From contig JAYESD010000001.1 in the NCBI GenBank assembly GCA_036927565.1, positions 275,105,560-275,169,559 on the forward strand: 64,000 nt of DNA, read 5' to 3'. The notes under the pieces were generated by a model, which searched no databases, was not told the origin of the DNA, and saw only the letters and a program-made list of their open reading frames with translations. The position numbers and the translations under genes were made by a program. The stretch comes from Tuctoria greenei. Lineage: Eukaryota; Streptophyta; Magnoliopsida; Poales; Poaceae. Position 1 is the first letter of the stretch. Every line of letters begins with the position of its first letter. Shown in pieces: positions 10,712 through 21,811 of this stretch.

Positions 10712-11415
10712 CCCAGTGCGTAATGGAAGCTTATGTGGGGATTTATTACTGGTAACAGTAAGATAACTACATGTATCAGCTGCTTCTCTTGTCAGTAAAG
10801 TGACTTCGGCAGTGCTTCGCTGTGCAGTGTTCTAATGCACTCCTAATGTTATTTATTACACGACTGAATTAACAACTTGATCAGAAAACTTCAAATAATA
10901 GAAAAGAAAACGGCAATCCTAACTCGCAGGCGCCTGACCTATCAGGCAACCGTGCAAGCGCTCGCGCAGGCAGGAGAGAGGAAGATGATTAATTTTTTAT
11001 TTATTTTGTTAATTGTTAATTCGTAATTTGTAAGGATTATGTTAATTGTAAAATAATATAACAAATAATTTTGTAATTGATTAACCTATAAAATGAAGGG
11101 CTAATGATTAATTACAATGATTAGTGATTAATAATAGCAATCAGCTGTTAATTACTCAGCACCTGGAATTTAGACAACTCCAAAAAAAATAGGAAATGGT
11201 ATGGTAATTGGGGGAGCTCTGCCCTACGCAACTGATTCCCTTTCTTTCCAACAGGACAGTTGGAGCAGAGCGCCTGTTGTCAGATAACAATGAACAAGAT
11301 GCCTAGGCACTCTTCAAATTTTACCAGGTGTAGAAACTAGAGACGCCAAACGAATGCCAAAAACAACACAGTACAGACAGAAAATGGGCATTCCTGCCCT
11401 GCATGCATATATGCA
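10712..11415. other. AT-rich interval downstream of the CLE gene, no gene supported
   Basis: 10985-11160 is strongly AT-rich with repeated TTAATT motifs; the rest has average composition. It lies 3' of the minus-strand peptide gene and would include its 3' UTR. No domain or repeat family was recognised. Confidence 0.5.
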
Positions 11416-11694
11416 TCAAGGACCGAGTACGTAATTCAGCGTTAAGTACCTGTTGTGAATCGGGTCAGGCCCCTTGGGTATCCTCCTCTTGCTGCTCCGG
11501 AACGCGTCTGCTACGGCCGCCCTGCCGCTCGCCGTCGCCAGGTCATCAGCTGCCGCGGCGCCCGGCTCTAACCTCGCAGCGTCCGTCGTCGCCACCATGG
11601 CCACCAGAAGGCAGCAAACGCAGAGCAACAAGAACACGGCTGCTATCCTGCAGCACAACCACGCCCCTCGCCACCTGTCTGATTTTCTTCCCAT
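11416..11694 (-). CDS. CLE-family secreted signalling peptide precursor
   Basis: Plant CLE precursors are secreted and cut to 12-13-residue peptides sensed by CLAVATA1/BAM-type receptor kinases, controlling meristem, vascular and root development. The 92-codon ORF shows the whole architecture. It has a basic start followed by a hydrophobic signal segment at about residues 14-37 (AAVFLLLCVCCLLVAMVA), a variable Ala-rich middle, and a CLE box RRIPKGPDPIHNR at about 70-82 with the conserved Gly-Pro-Asp-Pro and His-Asn. The box is closest in memory to CLE25/CLE26-type peptides. Right after HN the DNA reads AACAG/GTACTT, a plausible splice donor at 11449/11450, so the last ten residues (YLTLNYVLGP) may be intron read-through. 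It is the only convincing host gene here, isolated among transposons. No close gene symbol can be assigned. Confidence 0.85.
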   Translation of the reverse strand: MGRKSDRWRGAWLCCRIAAVFLLLCVCCLLVAMVATTDAARLEPGAAAADDLATASGRAAVADAFRSSKRRIPKGPDPIHNRYLTLNYVLGP

Positions 11695-11861
11695 ACAGAG
11701 AAGAAGAAGGAGGCTTCTTCTCCCCCAGCACGTCCCTTCAGATCCTAATGGCAGCTAAAGCTCTCAGTCGATCATAGGGAACGGAAGCTAGTAGCAATGG
11801 CGGCGTTGAGCTAGCTGTCGTAGGTCGGAGAAGCGTACCCCCGGCCCGAGCCTGCTACTGC

Positions 11862-11871
11862 TAGCTATATG
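11862..11871 (-). promoter_or_regulatory. Possible TATA element of the CLE gene
   Basis: The minus strand reads CATATAGCTAG about 170 bp upstream of the ATG, giving a 5' leader of plausible length. It is not a perfect TATA consensus, and no other element decides the promoter. Confidence 0.35.
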
Positions 11872-13870
11872 AAGCCGCCTCGCGGCCGGTGTGGTGCAGG
11901 GAAGCAGAGGAGGAAGCGGAGAGCGAAATGATGACGACGCCGAGGTGAGGCAGCTGGCGATCAATGATCTTAGCGAGGAGGAGCAGAGAGCGAGCTACCA
12001 ATGAGCGTTCAGGCCGCGGCCTTTGCGTACGTGACCTGGTCTTGGTATCTGTGATCCTGCTTGCGGCTGCTGGGCCGGGGGCTTGTAGAAACATTCTTAT
12101 CTCCTTCGTCGCTTCTCTTCTTTCTTTGCTTGGGCGCTTTAATTGGCTTTCTTCTCTCTCCATTCCTTCTTGTTCCTGGCCGGAGAGAGAGCTTTGCGCT
12201 TTGTTTGTTCTTTGCGAGTTCAAAGCAAATCTGCCGCGCTTTTGCGGGACCATGCATGCATGGGGGCGGGGAGAGCTGGGTTCAATTCCGAACGTGGCTT
12301 GCTCGATTTCGAGCTCGCCTCTTTGGAAGCTCGTGGGGCCCTGCTACATCGATGGCCTTCTTCCGACCCGGCCGTCTCCGCTTTTCTTTACCCCGTTCGA
12401 GATGGGCGTACTGCAACATGGCGAGCTGGCGACATCTATACCAGATTCTTGTCGAGCTTCGTGCAGAGTTTCAGATGACAGATCTCGTACGTTGCCACTT
12501 GATCTGGACCATGCATCGTCATCCTCTTGGTTCTTTTATTTGTTCCCCTTGATTATCTCTGAAGGAGAGTCGTTTAATGTAGGCTTTTCAGCCATATGTA
12601 TTGGACCATTTTGTTGACCAGTAGATATGACAAGCTTTCAATCGACTCCTACATACTGTGTGCGTGCAGACTGGTCTTCTTATGTTAGCTCAAAAATAAT
12701 ATCGATCTTCTTAAAAATTTTCAGAGCACAAAACGGTACACACAAGATGGAGGCAAAAGAGATGCATCAAGTACTTGATCTCCCCGTACTTTCCTTCTTT
12801 TCCAGCCTTTGGGACAGCTACAAGATACGCGACACGTGTATCGGCGGCAAGGACCGGTCAAATGCGGCTTTCTTCTACCCCTCGCCCGCCCGTGTAACCT
12901 GATCATTGCGAGCTCGTGCCGTTCCTCGCCAGTCATGGACGCAGTAGATCCTTTGGAAAAGGAGCGCCGGCGTATATCCTGCCAGATGCATGTGATCCGT
13001 CTACGAATCAGGTGTCTTTCCCTTTGCTACCTCTATACGCACTTTGAGATGATGATGGGGGTTATTCTTATTCCAGTCTTTTGTTAAAGATGAACGGATC
13101 ATACGATAGGAGGAGCCGTATATACTATCTGGCCTTTAATTTTGGGCTCTGACTGACTTCAGCCACTAGGGAGATGTGTTATAAACTTGTAAATGGATCA
13201 GTTATATCCAGGCGTGTAAATAAAAAAAACTGTTGATTTTTTTTAAAGCTCGGAAGGAGCAGCTCTCGCGTAATATTATATAAGCAGAAAGATGATCCAG
13301 TTTATATGGAAAATTGGGCCCGAAAATCGAACAACAAAGAGGATGATGCCACATCATCCACCCGAGACAGACACACCTAGTCCTATGGAAATCTAAAGAT
13401 GAACGATTCGGTAGACCTCGTTGCTAGTTAGAGACAAAAGGAACTTCCAATACAATATCCATCCTTCAACAACGATGCCTCAAAAGAGGGATAAAACGTA
13501 AAAAACGCCGCTGCCGCTAGTAAGGTTTTCACTAAAAACTCTGCAAAGGAGAGGGTATATCGACAACACCTCAACAGGACTCACGACGTCTGCAACGCCG
13601 CTGCTGTCAGCCCGACTTTCCGTCGAGGCTTGGTTTTCATCTGTACCCACAATCTTCTCGCCTCAATGGACTGTTGTACTAGAAGCTCTCATCACCATAC
13701 CCAACAGCAAGAACCGACGACCGTCGAACTCGAGACACCATAGAGTAGGACTGTCTGCGACTCACACACAACCCCAACAACACAAACCAGACGCACGGCA
13801 ACATCTGAGATCCTCCTACTGGTCACCTTCCAGTTGTTGTGCCACGGAGGCCGGAGCACTAACTCCCGAC
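11872..13870. other. Upstream region of the CLE gene and flank of element G
   Basis: 11872-12260 is purine-rich on the minus strand (GAGAGAAGAA) and probably holds the CLE promoter. 12260-13280 shows nothing recognisable. 13290-13870 has short GC-rich phrases such as AACGCCGCTGC and a low-complexity look typical of degraded grass repeats. It continues after element G at 24196, proving that G interrupted it. No coding gene is supported. Confidence 0.5.
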
Positions 13871-13875
13871 CTGAT
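13871..13875. repeat. Target-site duplication CTGAT, left copy (element G)
   Basis: CTGAT directly precedes the LTR start at 13876 and is repeated at 24191-24195 after the right LTR. A 5-bp duplication is standard for gypsy elements and shows that G is a complete insertion. Confidence 0.92.
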
Positions 13876-15569
13876 TGTGACACCCAATTCAGAAAATGAA
13901 CCAAGTGAACGCATATGTGTGCCCAGGACGTTCAACACACATACACGAGTGCATTCACAAAAGAGTATACAGAAAATTATCACAGAACAAAATTAATTAT
14001 CCAAATTTTATTACACAAACCATATTATCCTCAAACACAAGCTCTAATGATTATTAATAACAAATTCAACTAATGCAGCGGAAATAAACTAAATAAGAAA
14101 ACTAAACAGCTAGGCAACATAAGCAATAGGGTATAGCGCAGCTCCAAAACACCACAGACAAAGCTGACGGTAGACACGGCCTAGAACTCTGCATTATCGC
14201 CATTAAACTCCCAATCCTGACCTGCAACTGTTGGGGGAGATTGCAAGAGTGAGTACATGTCGTACTCAGCAAGTGTGGAAAGTATAACATGTGGCTGATT
14301 CAAATGACGACAATAATAATGGTTGAGTGCTGAAAAGTACATTAAAACATTGGAAAAGCAATATATTATATGTATGTGAAGTAAACCCATCATAATCATA
14401 AGTAATGTCATAATACCAATCTGAATTCATTACCATCCCAATACCAAATTCTCTCTAATCATGTGAGGGTCCAGGTTGCTCATAACCGAGAGCACGGCTA
14501 TCATGATAGTTTTAGACACACTCTGCAGAGGTTGTACCGCTTTACCCACGTGTTTGTGATTTCATCACCTTTCGATGACTCTCAATTATGTCGTCTCACA
14601 CTTCCTTAGGTGTGTGGCCAAGAGATCACAAAATAGCCTTTACAAAGGGATTACTAGCCTATTTAGACCCCACTGAGGTTTCACCGGTGGCGATGCCTCC
14701 AACTGAGCACATCTTCAACCAAGTGCCCCCTCTTGAGCCATTCGAATCCCAGGGTAGTCCCACCAATCATCAACAAACCCAATCTGACTACCGCTTCCCC
14801 GAGCATCCATAATGGTCCAAACAACACTAGCAAAGCCCTAATTAGTTAGCTACGCCGCACCCATACTTGGCCTCGTGGTGGCACTGTAAATCCTGGATGG
14901 TCGCTCCACGAACCGGTCCTTAGATCTAAAGCAAGCAAAACCACCATAACATCCAACCCATCCACATACCAGGCTTGCTTAGATCACCCATTATCATATC
15001 ATATTAACCAGTTCATGTCAACCATAATCTCATCCATGCATAATTAAATTGAGTGGTATAGTTTTTTTCCCATCCCAGTTGATTAAGCGAAGCAAAAAGG
15101 TAAAGAACTCTTCCCGACTCTCTACCATAATTCCAGGTGACAATGGTGGTTTAACAAATCTAGTAAACTTCCTACCATAGGATTCCCATCAAATTGACAC
15201 AAGCATGCAGTTTTGCAAACAAAACATTTATTTTAAAACAGGATCAATATGCTTCAAGGACACTTGCCTTGCTCTTGTTGTTGATTAGGGTCAAAGCCTT
15301 CAAACTCTTGGTGCTGTAGATCCTCCGCGGCACTCTCTAGCGCAAATCCGTCTAATCCACACAATAAACATATAAGACAAGAAACACAATCAAAGAGTGC
15401 ACAAATATTACTCAATATGTCATGATATGCATGATTAATGCAAATACAAGGTAGAACTTGTTAATAGATTGCTTTTAATGATCACTAAATAGTTCTAATA
15501 GTTTTTAACAAGTTTATACAGGTTTGGAGTTGATTTGATCAAATTTTAGAATTAATTTGACACAATTTA

Positions 15570-16470
15570 GTCAGAAAAATCGGACTAGTCTGCAGAAGGC
15601 CGGACTAGTCCGCACTTCGCAGAACTAGCGAACTAGGGTTTTCTAGATCGACGTAAATTTGGAGATTAGGGGTTGAATTCTTGTAAGGAAAAGAGAATAG
15701 AAGGTATACCAGGTGTTTAGAACTCCAATGAATGAAGAAACTTGGAGGTAACACTTGGATCTTGATGATCTAGGGTTGGTGATGAACATGGAGATGAATT
15801 GGTGATGAAGAATGAAAGCTTGGTGGAGATCTTGATCCTCTTTCGTTTCCTCCTCTTCTTCTTCTTGCTTGGGATCTTCTCCTCTCTCCTTGATGGTGGC
15901 TCTCCACGAACTAGGGTTTGGGTGGGATGGAAAAGTGGCAAATAGATGTCAAGCCAAGGGGTGGGGTTGTTTATATAGAGGTGGAGGCTAGGGTTAGATG
16001 GATTTCGAGTTTGAGAGGAGTAGAGGCCGGTTTAGAGTCCCACATGGGCTCTAAAAGAGTTAGGCACGACGTCCCTAGGCCCACTTAATGTGAAACCCAA
16101 GAAACAAGTCGGAAAACAAAAGATCAACTCAGAGTCGTGAAATATCGGACAAGTCCGTAAAGGACTGGACTAGTCCGAAGAAGTCCAGAGAGAAAATCGG
16201 ACAAGTCTGGCCAAAAATCGGACAAGTCCGACTTTAGACAGAGAGGAAATCGGACAAGTCCGCTGGAACACCGGACTAGTCCGGAAAAGTCAGGGACTTA
16301 GCAAATTTTTAAGGATCCATGGAATATCGGACTAGTCCGCACAAAATCGGACAAGTCCGGAAGTTTTTAGAGGCAAAATCGGACTAGTCTGCAGCAAAAA
16401 CGGACAAGTCTATTTTTAGTCAGAGAGAAATCGGACTAGTCCTTAGCAAAATCGGACTAGTCCGCACTTT
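15570..16470. repeat. Array of CGGACTAGTCCG-type palindromes in the U3 of G (left LTR)
   Basis: About fourteen copies of CGGACTAGTCCG or CGGACAAGTCCG, some with one or two mismatches, lie in two clusters (15578-15620 and 16140-16470). They are usually preceded by AAAAT or GAAAT and irregularly spaced at 15-40 bp within clusters. CGGACTAGTCCG is a perfect 12-bp palindrome. Mutated copies often keep the half-site. Confidence 0.9.
15969..15978 (-). promoter_or_regulatory. TATA box of the G LTR (3' copy)
   Basis: The minus strand reads CTATATAAAC, between the palindrome array and the shared LTR half. It is repeated in the 5' LTR at 23545-23554. Confidence 0.65.
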
Positions 16471-18223
16471 CTTGCATTTTAAGTGCGGTTTTGCTCCAGA
16501 TCAATTTTAAATGTTCCAAATCAATTTTAAACTCGTTCCTCTTTATGTCGGTTAATGTTAAACATGTATATGAATGTATGCAAGGCATGATGCATGAAAT
16601 TGAGGGTGTTACAGACCTACCCCCCCTAAAATGAATCTCGCCCTTGAGATTCGACGCGGAGGAGAAGAGATAGGGAAATTCCTTCTTGAGATCATCTTCC
16701 AACTCCCACGTTTCTTCTTTTTCTGTGTGATGCTTCCATTGAACTTTACACCATCGAATCACCTTGTTCCTTGTGGTTCTCTCCTTGGTTTCCAAGATCT
16801 TGACCGGTTGCTCGGCATAAGTCAAATTTCCCTCTAGTTCCAATTCTTCCATTGGCACTTGTTCTTCCGGTACTCTCAAGCACTTCTTGAGCTGGGAAAC
16901 ATGAAAGACATCATGCACATCTGAAAGACCAGTTGGCATCTCCAACTTATACGCTACTTCTCATCTTTTGTCCAAAATCTTGAATGGTCCAATATAACGA
17001 GGTGCTAGCTTGCCTCTTATGTTAACCCTCTTATGACCTTTCATCGGTGACACCTTGAGGTAAACAAAATCTCCCACTTCAAAGGCTAATTTCCTTCTCC
17101 TATTGTCCGTATAGCATTTTTGTCTTGATTAGGCAGCCCTCAAGTTTTCACGAATTATTTGGACTTGCTTTTCGGCTTCTTGCAACACATCCGGACCAAA
17201 TACTTGAGTTTCTCCTGCCTCACTCCAGAATAAAGGTGTCCTACACTTCCTTCCATAAAGCGCTTCATATGGTGACATTTTCAAGCTTGCTTGGTAACTA
17301 TTGTTGTATGAAAATTCTGCGTATGGCAAGCTTTTGTCCCAAGTTTTCCCATGCTTCAAAGCACAAACTCTTAACATGTCCTCCGAAATCTGATTGGTCC
17401 TCTCGGTTTGTCCATCCATTTGTGGATGATATGTTGAACTAAAATTCAACCTCGTTCCCAAAGCTTCATGCAATTTTTGCCAAAACCTGGAAGTGAATTG
17501 TGAACCTCTATCCGAGACTATCTTCTTCGGAACTCCATGCAAACATACTATTCTTCCCATATACAGTTCTGCCAATGTATCTCCATTATAGGTGGTCTTG
17601 ACGGGAATAAAGTGGGCTGACTTAGTTAACCGATCCACAATTACCCAAATTGAGTCGTAACCAGACTGAGTACGTGGTAAACCAACTATGAAGTCCATAC
17701 CGATTTCTTCCCACTTCCATTCCGGAGTCCTTAATGGTTGTAATAGTCTAGCTGGCCTTTGATGTTCCGCCTTGACTCGTTGGCACACATCACACAATTC
17801 TATGTATTCAGTTATGTCCTTCTTCATGCTAGCCCACCAATAACACGTCTTCAAGTCTTTGTACATCTTCGTACAACCAGGGTGAATCGTGTAAGGCGAG
17901 TCATGTGCCTCCTTTAATATTGTCTCCCTGATATGTTTTATATTAGGCACAACAATCCTTTTTCCAAGCCATAAGGTACCATGTTTATCCTCATCAAATC
18001 TGAATTCTCTCCCTTCTTCGGTCCTTTCCTTGATTTCCTTGATCTCTTCATCTGCGGCATGTGCTTCTCGAATTTCTTGCTCCAGGGTTGGGTTTAACTC
18101 CATCATCTCCATCTCATTTACAAATCCAAGGTTCAACTGTTCAAGCTCCTTGCATAACTCGGATGGTAACTCTCGAATTGTGAGTTGATGACTTACTCCT
18201 TTTCTACTCAAAGCATCGACCAC
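16457..18223 (-). pseudogene. Element G integrase and chromodomain with LTR-encoded tail, broken
   Basis: The 17129-18223 segment (364 codons) holds the end of RNase H, the zinc-binding region (HPGCTKMYKDLKTCYWW, then CDVC), and the catalytic motifs MDFIVGLP, SDRGSQF and GQTERTN; all three acidic residues are present. A TAA near 17131 and a TGA near 16963 separate it from the chromodomain (16457-16945, IRWCKVQWKHHTEKEETWE). Unlike A and B, whose ORF stops four codons into the LTR, G lacks that TAA (CCC TCA instead of CCC TAA). It continues about 50 codons into the LTR before stopping at 16457. The extension is basic and hydrophobic and of unknown role. Confidence 0.88.
16614..16630 (-). other. 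Polypurine tract of element G
   Basis: The minus strand reads a run of A and G (TTTAGGGGGG, then TAGGTC) directly beside the LTR end at 16613, equivalent to those of A and B. Confidence 0.88.
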
Positions 18224-19208
18224 TACATTGGCTTTCCCTGGATGATATTGATCCCCAAATCATAATCTTTGATGAGCTCCAACCATCTCCATTGCCTCAA
18301 ATTCAGATCCGTTTGTGTGAAAATATACTTGAGACTCTTGTGATCCGTATAAATTTCACACCTATGTCCAAGGATATAGTGTCTCCAAATCTTCAATGCA
18401 TGTACCACAGCTACAAGTTCTAAATCATGTGTGGGGTAATTCTGCTCATGTTTCTTCAATTGTCTTGATGCATAGGCGACCACTTGACCTTCTTGCATCA
18501 ATACACATCCAAGTCCCTGTCTCGAGGCGTCGCAATATATATATCGAAACTCTTGCTTACATCCGACAATACCAAAACTGGGACTGTTGTCAACCTCTTC
18601 TTCAACTCCTCAAAACTATTTTGACAAGCTTGAGTCCATTGGAAAGCCTTTCCCTTCATTAGCAATTCCGTCATAGGCTTGACTATCTTGGAAAAGTCCT
18701 TGATGAATCGACGATAATATCCAGCCATCCCAAGAAAACTCCTTATTTCTTTTACGTTTTGCGGTGGTTCCCACTTCAACACGTCTCTCACTTTTCCGGG
18801 GTCAACCGATGCTCCTCCTCCTGAGATGATATGACCCAAAAACGACACCTCTCTCAACCAAAACTGACACTTGTTGAACTTGGCATACAATTGATGCTCC
18901 CTTAATTTCTGCAACGTAAGCCTCAAGTGTTCCTCATGTTCCTTCTCATCCTTCGAGTAGATCATAATGTCATCAATAAACACCACAACAAATCTATCCA
19001 AGTACTCCATGAAGACCTTATTCATGAGGTACATAAAGTACGCAGGCGCATTGGTCAATCCAAAGGACATCACGGTGTACTCATAAGATCCATACCGTGT
19101 CCTAAAAGCCGTTTTCGGTATGTCCGATGGTCTAATCTTCATTTGAAAGTATCCCGACCTCAAATCAATCTTAGAGAAGACACAAGCACCCTTCATCTGA
19201 TCAAACAA
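18223..19208 (-). pseudogene. Element G reverse transcriptase and RNase H, frameshifted
   Basis: 18498-19208 encodes the RT core with the catalytic F-I-D-D intact. A 2-nt AT insertion in a short TA run near 18540 shifts the frame just before the RNase H CDAS motif. 18223-18501 resumes RNase H (YASRQLKKHEQNYPTHDLEL). A 1-nt deletion near 18248 shifts it again into the integrase segment. Confidence 0.85.
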
Positions 19209-20544
19209 GTCTTCTATTCATGGCAAAGTGTACTTGTTCTTGATTGTTACCTCGTCGAGAGCTCAGTAATCTACACACATCCTTTGGGTTCCATCCTTCT
19301 TGTCCACAAACAGCATGGGCGCTCCCCAAGGTGATGAGCTTGGGCGAATAAAACCCTTCTCTAGTTGCTCTTGAATTTGCTTCTTGAGCTCCGCTAATTC
19401 CGTAGGAGGCATCCTATACGGCCTCTTAGCTATAGGTGCAGTTCCAGGTATTAAATCAATAACAAACTCAATGTCTCGATCAGGTGGCATACCTGGCAAC
19501 TCGTCCGGAAAAACATCCAAAAATTCACACACCACCGGAATCTCCTCAACTGCGGCACCATCCATATGATTCAGCTCCAATTGCTTCAGTGTGGTTTGAG
19601 ATGCTTCAAATTCTATGGTGATCCCTTCTTCATTGGTCAACTTCACCGTCTTCGTGGCACATTCAATGACTCCATTGTGCTTCCTCAACCAGTCCATACC
19701 AAGTATAATGTCCAATCCTTGAGAATCCAAAACTATAAGGTTGGCAAAGAAGTCTACCCCCCCTTATTTTAAGGCTTACATTTGTACATACTATATTTGT
19801 CCTCATCTCTCCTCCAAGAGACTTAACCAATAGAGTGAACTTCATATGAGAGATAGGCAAACTATACTTGGCAATATACTTCGATGCAATGAATGAATGT
19901 GACGCTCCAGAATCAAATAACATAGTCGCGGGGTTGGAGTTGGCGAGAAACATACCAATGACCACGTCATCCGCTTGTTGAGCATCCTCCGTAGAGACAT
20001 GGTTCACATTGCCACGAGCAAAATTCTGCTGTCCACGGTTCCCTTGTGGCTGTCCTCCATTGGGTCTTGGGTTTTGCCTCGGCGCATTGCTTCCTTGACC
20101 AAGGCCTGACTTAGGACATTGATGTGCAAAGTGTCCAGCTTCTCCACAAGTATAGCACTTCTTAACTCCACCATAATTATTGGGACAATCTTGGTTTTGA
20201 GCATTGGCACCAGGAAAATTAGCATGAGGTGCATATGGCATTGAAGGCCTAGGTGCTTGCGTAACGGGGCATTGCTGCGCGAACTGAGCTGGGCGCGGTG
20301 CAAATCCAGGGCATTGAGTAGGCACAAAAGAGCTGAAGTAAGGCGCATTGGGCGACGCAAAGCGAGGGCGCACATTACTTCCTTGTTGATGTCCATGATA
20401 GGGCGCCTTCCTCTTATTGTCTTGCTCCATCTCACGAATCTTGTTCTCAACCACAATTTCTTTGTCCACAAGCTTCTGAAAATTGGCATAGTCACAATTG
20501 AGCAATTGCACTTGAATTTCATTGTTGAGACCTCTCATGAACAA
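19209..20544 (-). pseudogene. Element G end of gag, protease and RT start, frameshifted
   Basis: 19663-20544 contains the second half of Gag, a CCHC knuckle (CYTCGEAGHFAHQC) and the protease motif DSGASHSF. An extra C in the run at about 19758 shifts the frame. 19263-19730 continues with the RT N-terminus (RMPPTELAELKKQ to RMCVDY) and ends in a TGA near 19263. A second TGA near 19217 follows within a few codons. Confidence 0.85.
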
Positions 20545-20553
20545 GTATTGTTT

Positions 20554-21176
20554 TCAGCTGTCCCGGCTCACATCCTCAGGTGCATACCTTGAGAGTTGAG
20601 TGAACTTATTGAGATATTCACTCACGCTTGATCTTCCTTGCCTTAAGTTCTCAAATTCTTGCCTCTTCAAGATCATAACACCTTCCAGCACATAATGAGA
20701 ATGGAAAATCTTTTTGAATTCTGCCCAGGTAATTCTCTCTTGGTTCTCATGAGCATTGCATAGTGAATACCACCAATCCGCAGTTGCTCCAACTAGTTGA
20801 TGAGAAGTGAAAAGCACCTTCTCCCAGTCACTGCATTGGACAATAGCAAGTTTCTTATCCACAGACTTGAGCCAATCATCCGCATCCAAAGGGTCAGCGG
20901 CTTGAGCAAAGGTTGGCGGCCTAGTTCTCATAAACTCTCCCAACCGGTTATGAGGGGGTGGGGTGGCAGTGGAGGCATGTGGGGCTGATTGTTGATATTG
21001 CCAGCCTGCAGCTGTCCCATAGTTTGTACCATGGTTTGCATGAGCTGGTTTTGCATAGCCAAAAGATGCTCAATATTAATAGCTCCTTGGGCAGGTCCTT
21101 GTCCATTGTTGTTCTGAGGCACTCCACTGTTCTCCTCCTCATCATTGCCATCCCTCTGGTTGCGAGTCCTCACCAT
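20554..21176 (-). pseudogene. Element G gag N-terminal half, frameshifted
   Basis: It starts MVRTRNQRDGNDEEE at 21176. A frameshift near 20940, inside the Pro/His-rich stretch, moves to the frame of 20554-20943, which carries the Gag core (WAEFKKIFHSHYV; SVSEYLNKFTQLSRYAPED). It ends at a TGA near 20552 that replaces an Arg codon present in B. Confidence 0.85.
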
Positions 21177-21414
21177 CTGGAGAAAATCAATAGGTAAGAA
21201 TTAGAAAATGTCCCCAACTATATGCATTGAGGGATATGAAACTAAACAACTAGCTACACTAGCCTAGGTGGACATGGTAATGCTAAGGCATCCCAAAATC
21301 CTCTATTAAGCACACAAGCAACCAATATATAGCAAACAGCACACCAAACAAATCACATCGATTCCTGAGGTGCTCTAAAGTGTCCATTCTATCTAGGATG
21401 CGTCCTACGGTCAA

Positions 21415-21432
21415 CCTGTGGCTCCGATACCA
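21415..21432 (-). other. Primer-binding site of element G
   Basis: The minus strand reads TGGTATCGGAGCCACAGG, the initiator tRNA-Met PBS with one change (A to G at position 8), three bases from the LTR. Confidence 0.88.
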
Positions 21433-21792
21433 ATTTGTGACACCCGGTTCCAAAAATGAACCAAGTGAATGCATATGTGGGCCCAAGACGTTTAACACAC
21501 ATACACGAGTGCATTCACAAAAGAGTATACAGAAAATTACCACAGAACAAAATTAATTAAACAAATTTTATTACACAAACCATATTATCCACGAACACAA
21601 GCTCTAATGATTATTAATAACAAGTTCAACTAATGCAGCGGAAATAAACTAAATAAGCAAACTAAACAGCTAGGAAACATAAGCAATAGGGTATAGCGCA
21701 GCTCCAAAACACCACAGGCAAAGCTGACGGTAGACACGACCTAGAACTCCGCATTATCGCCATTAAACTCCCAATCGTGACCTGCAACTGTT

Positions 21793-21811
21793 GGGGGGGG
21801 GGGGGGGGGGG
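21793..21811. repeat. G19 homopolymer in the G 5' LTR
   Basis: The other LTR copy has only G5 at the same place (14232-14236). It is either replication slippage or a sequencing or assembly artefact. Confidence 0.9.

Larger units (their letters stand above)
13876..16613 (-). repeat. 3' LTR of element G, 2738 bp
   Basis: It runs from TGTGACACCC to GGGTGTTACA. The palindrome array is at about 15570-16470, and a TATA box, TATATAAAC on the minus strand, is at 15969-15978. The end beside the PPT contributes coding sequence to the integrase tail, see the pol entry. Confidence 0.93.

Noticed and set aside
11861..12257. Minus-strand ORFs of 130 and 82 codons upstream of the CLE gene
   Set aside because: Low-complexity Arg/Ser/Lys-rich products in a purine-rich promoter region; no domain.
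15570..16470. Repeated palindromes with spacers considered as a CRISPR-like array
   Set aside because: Spacing is irregular, repeats are only 12 bp and variable, and the setting is a plant LTR retrotransposon.
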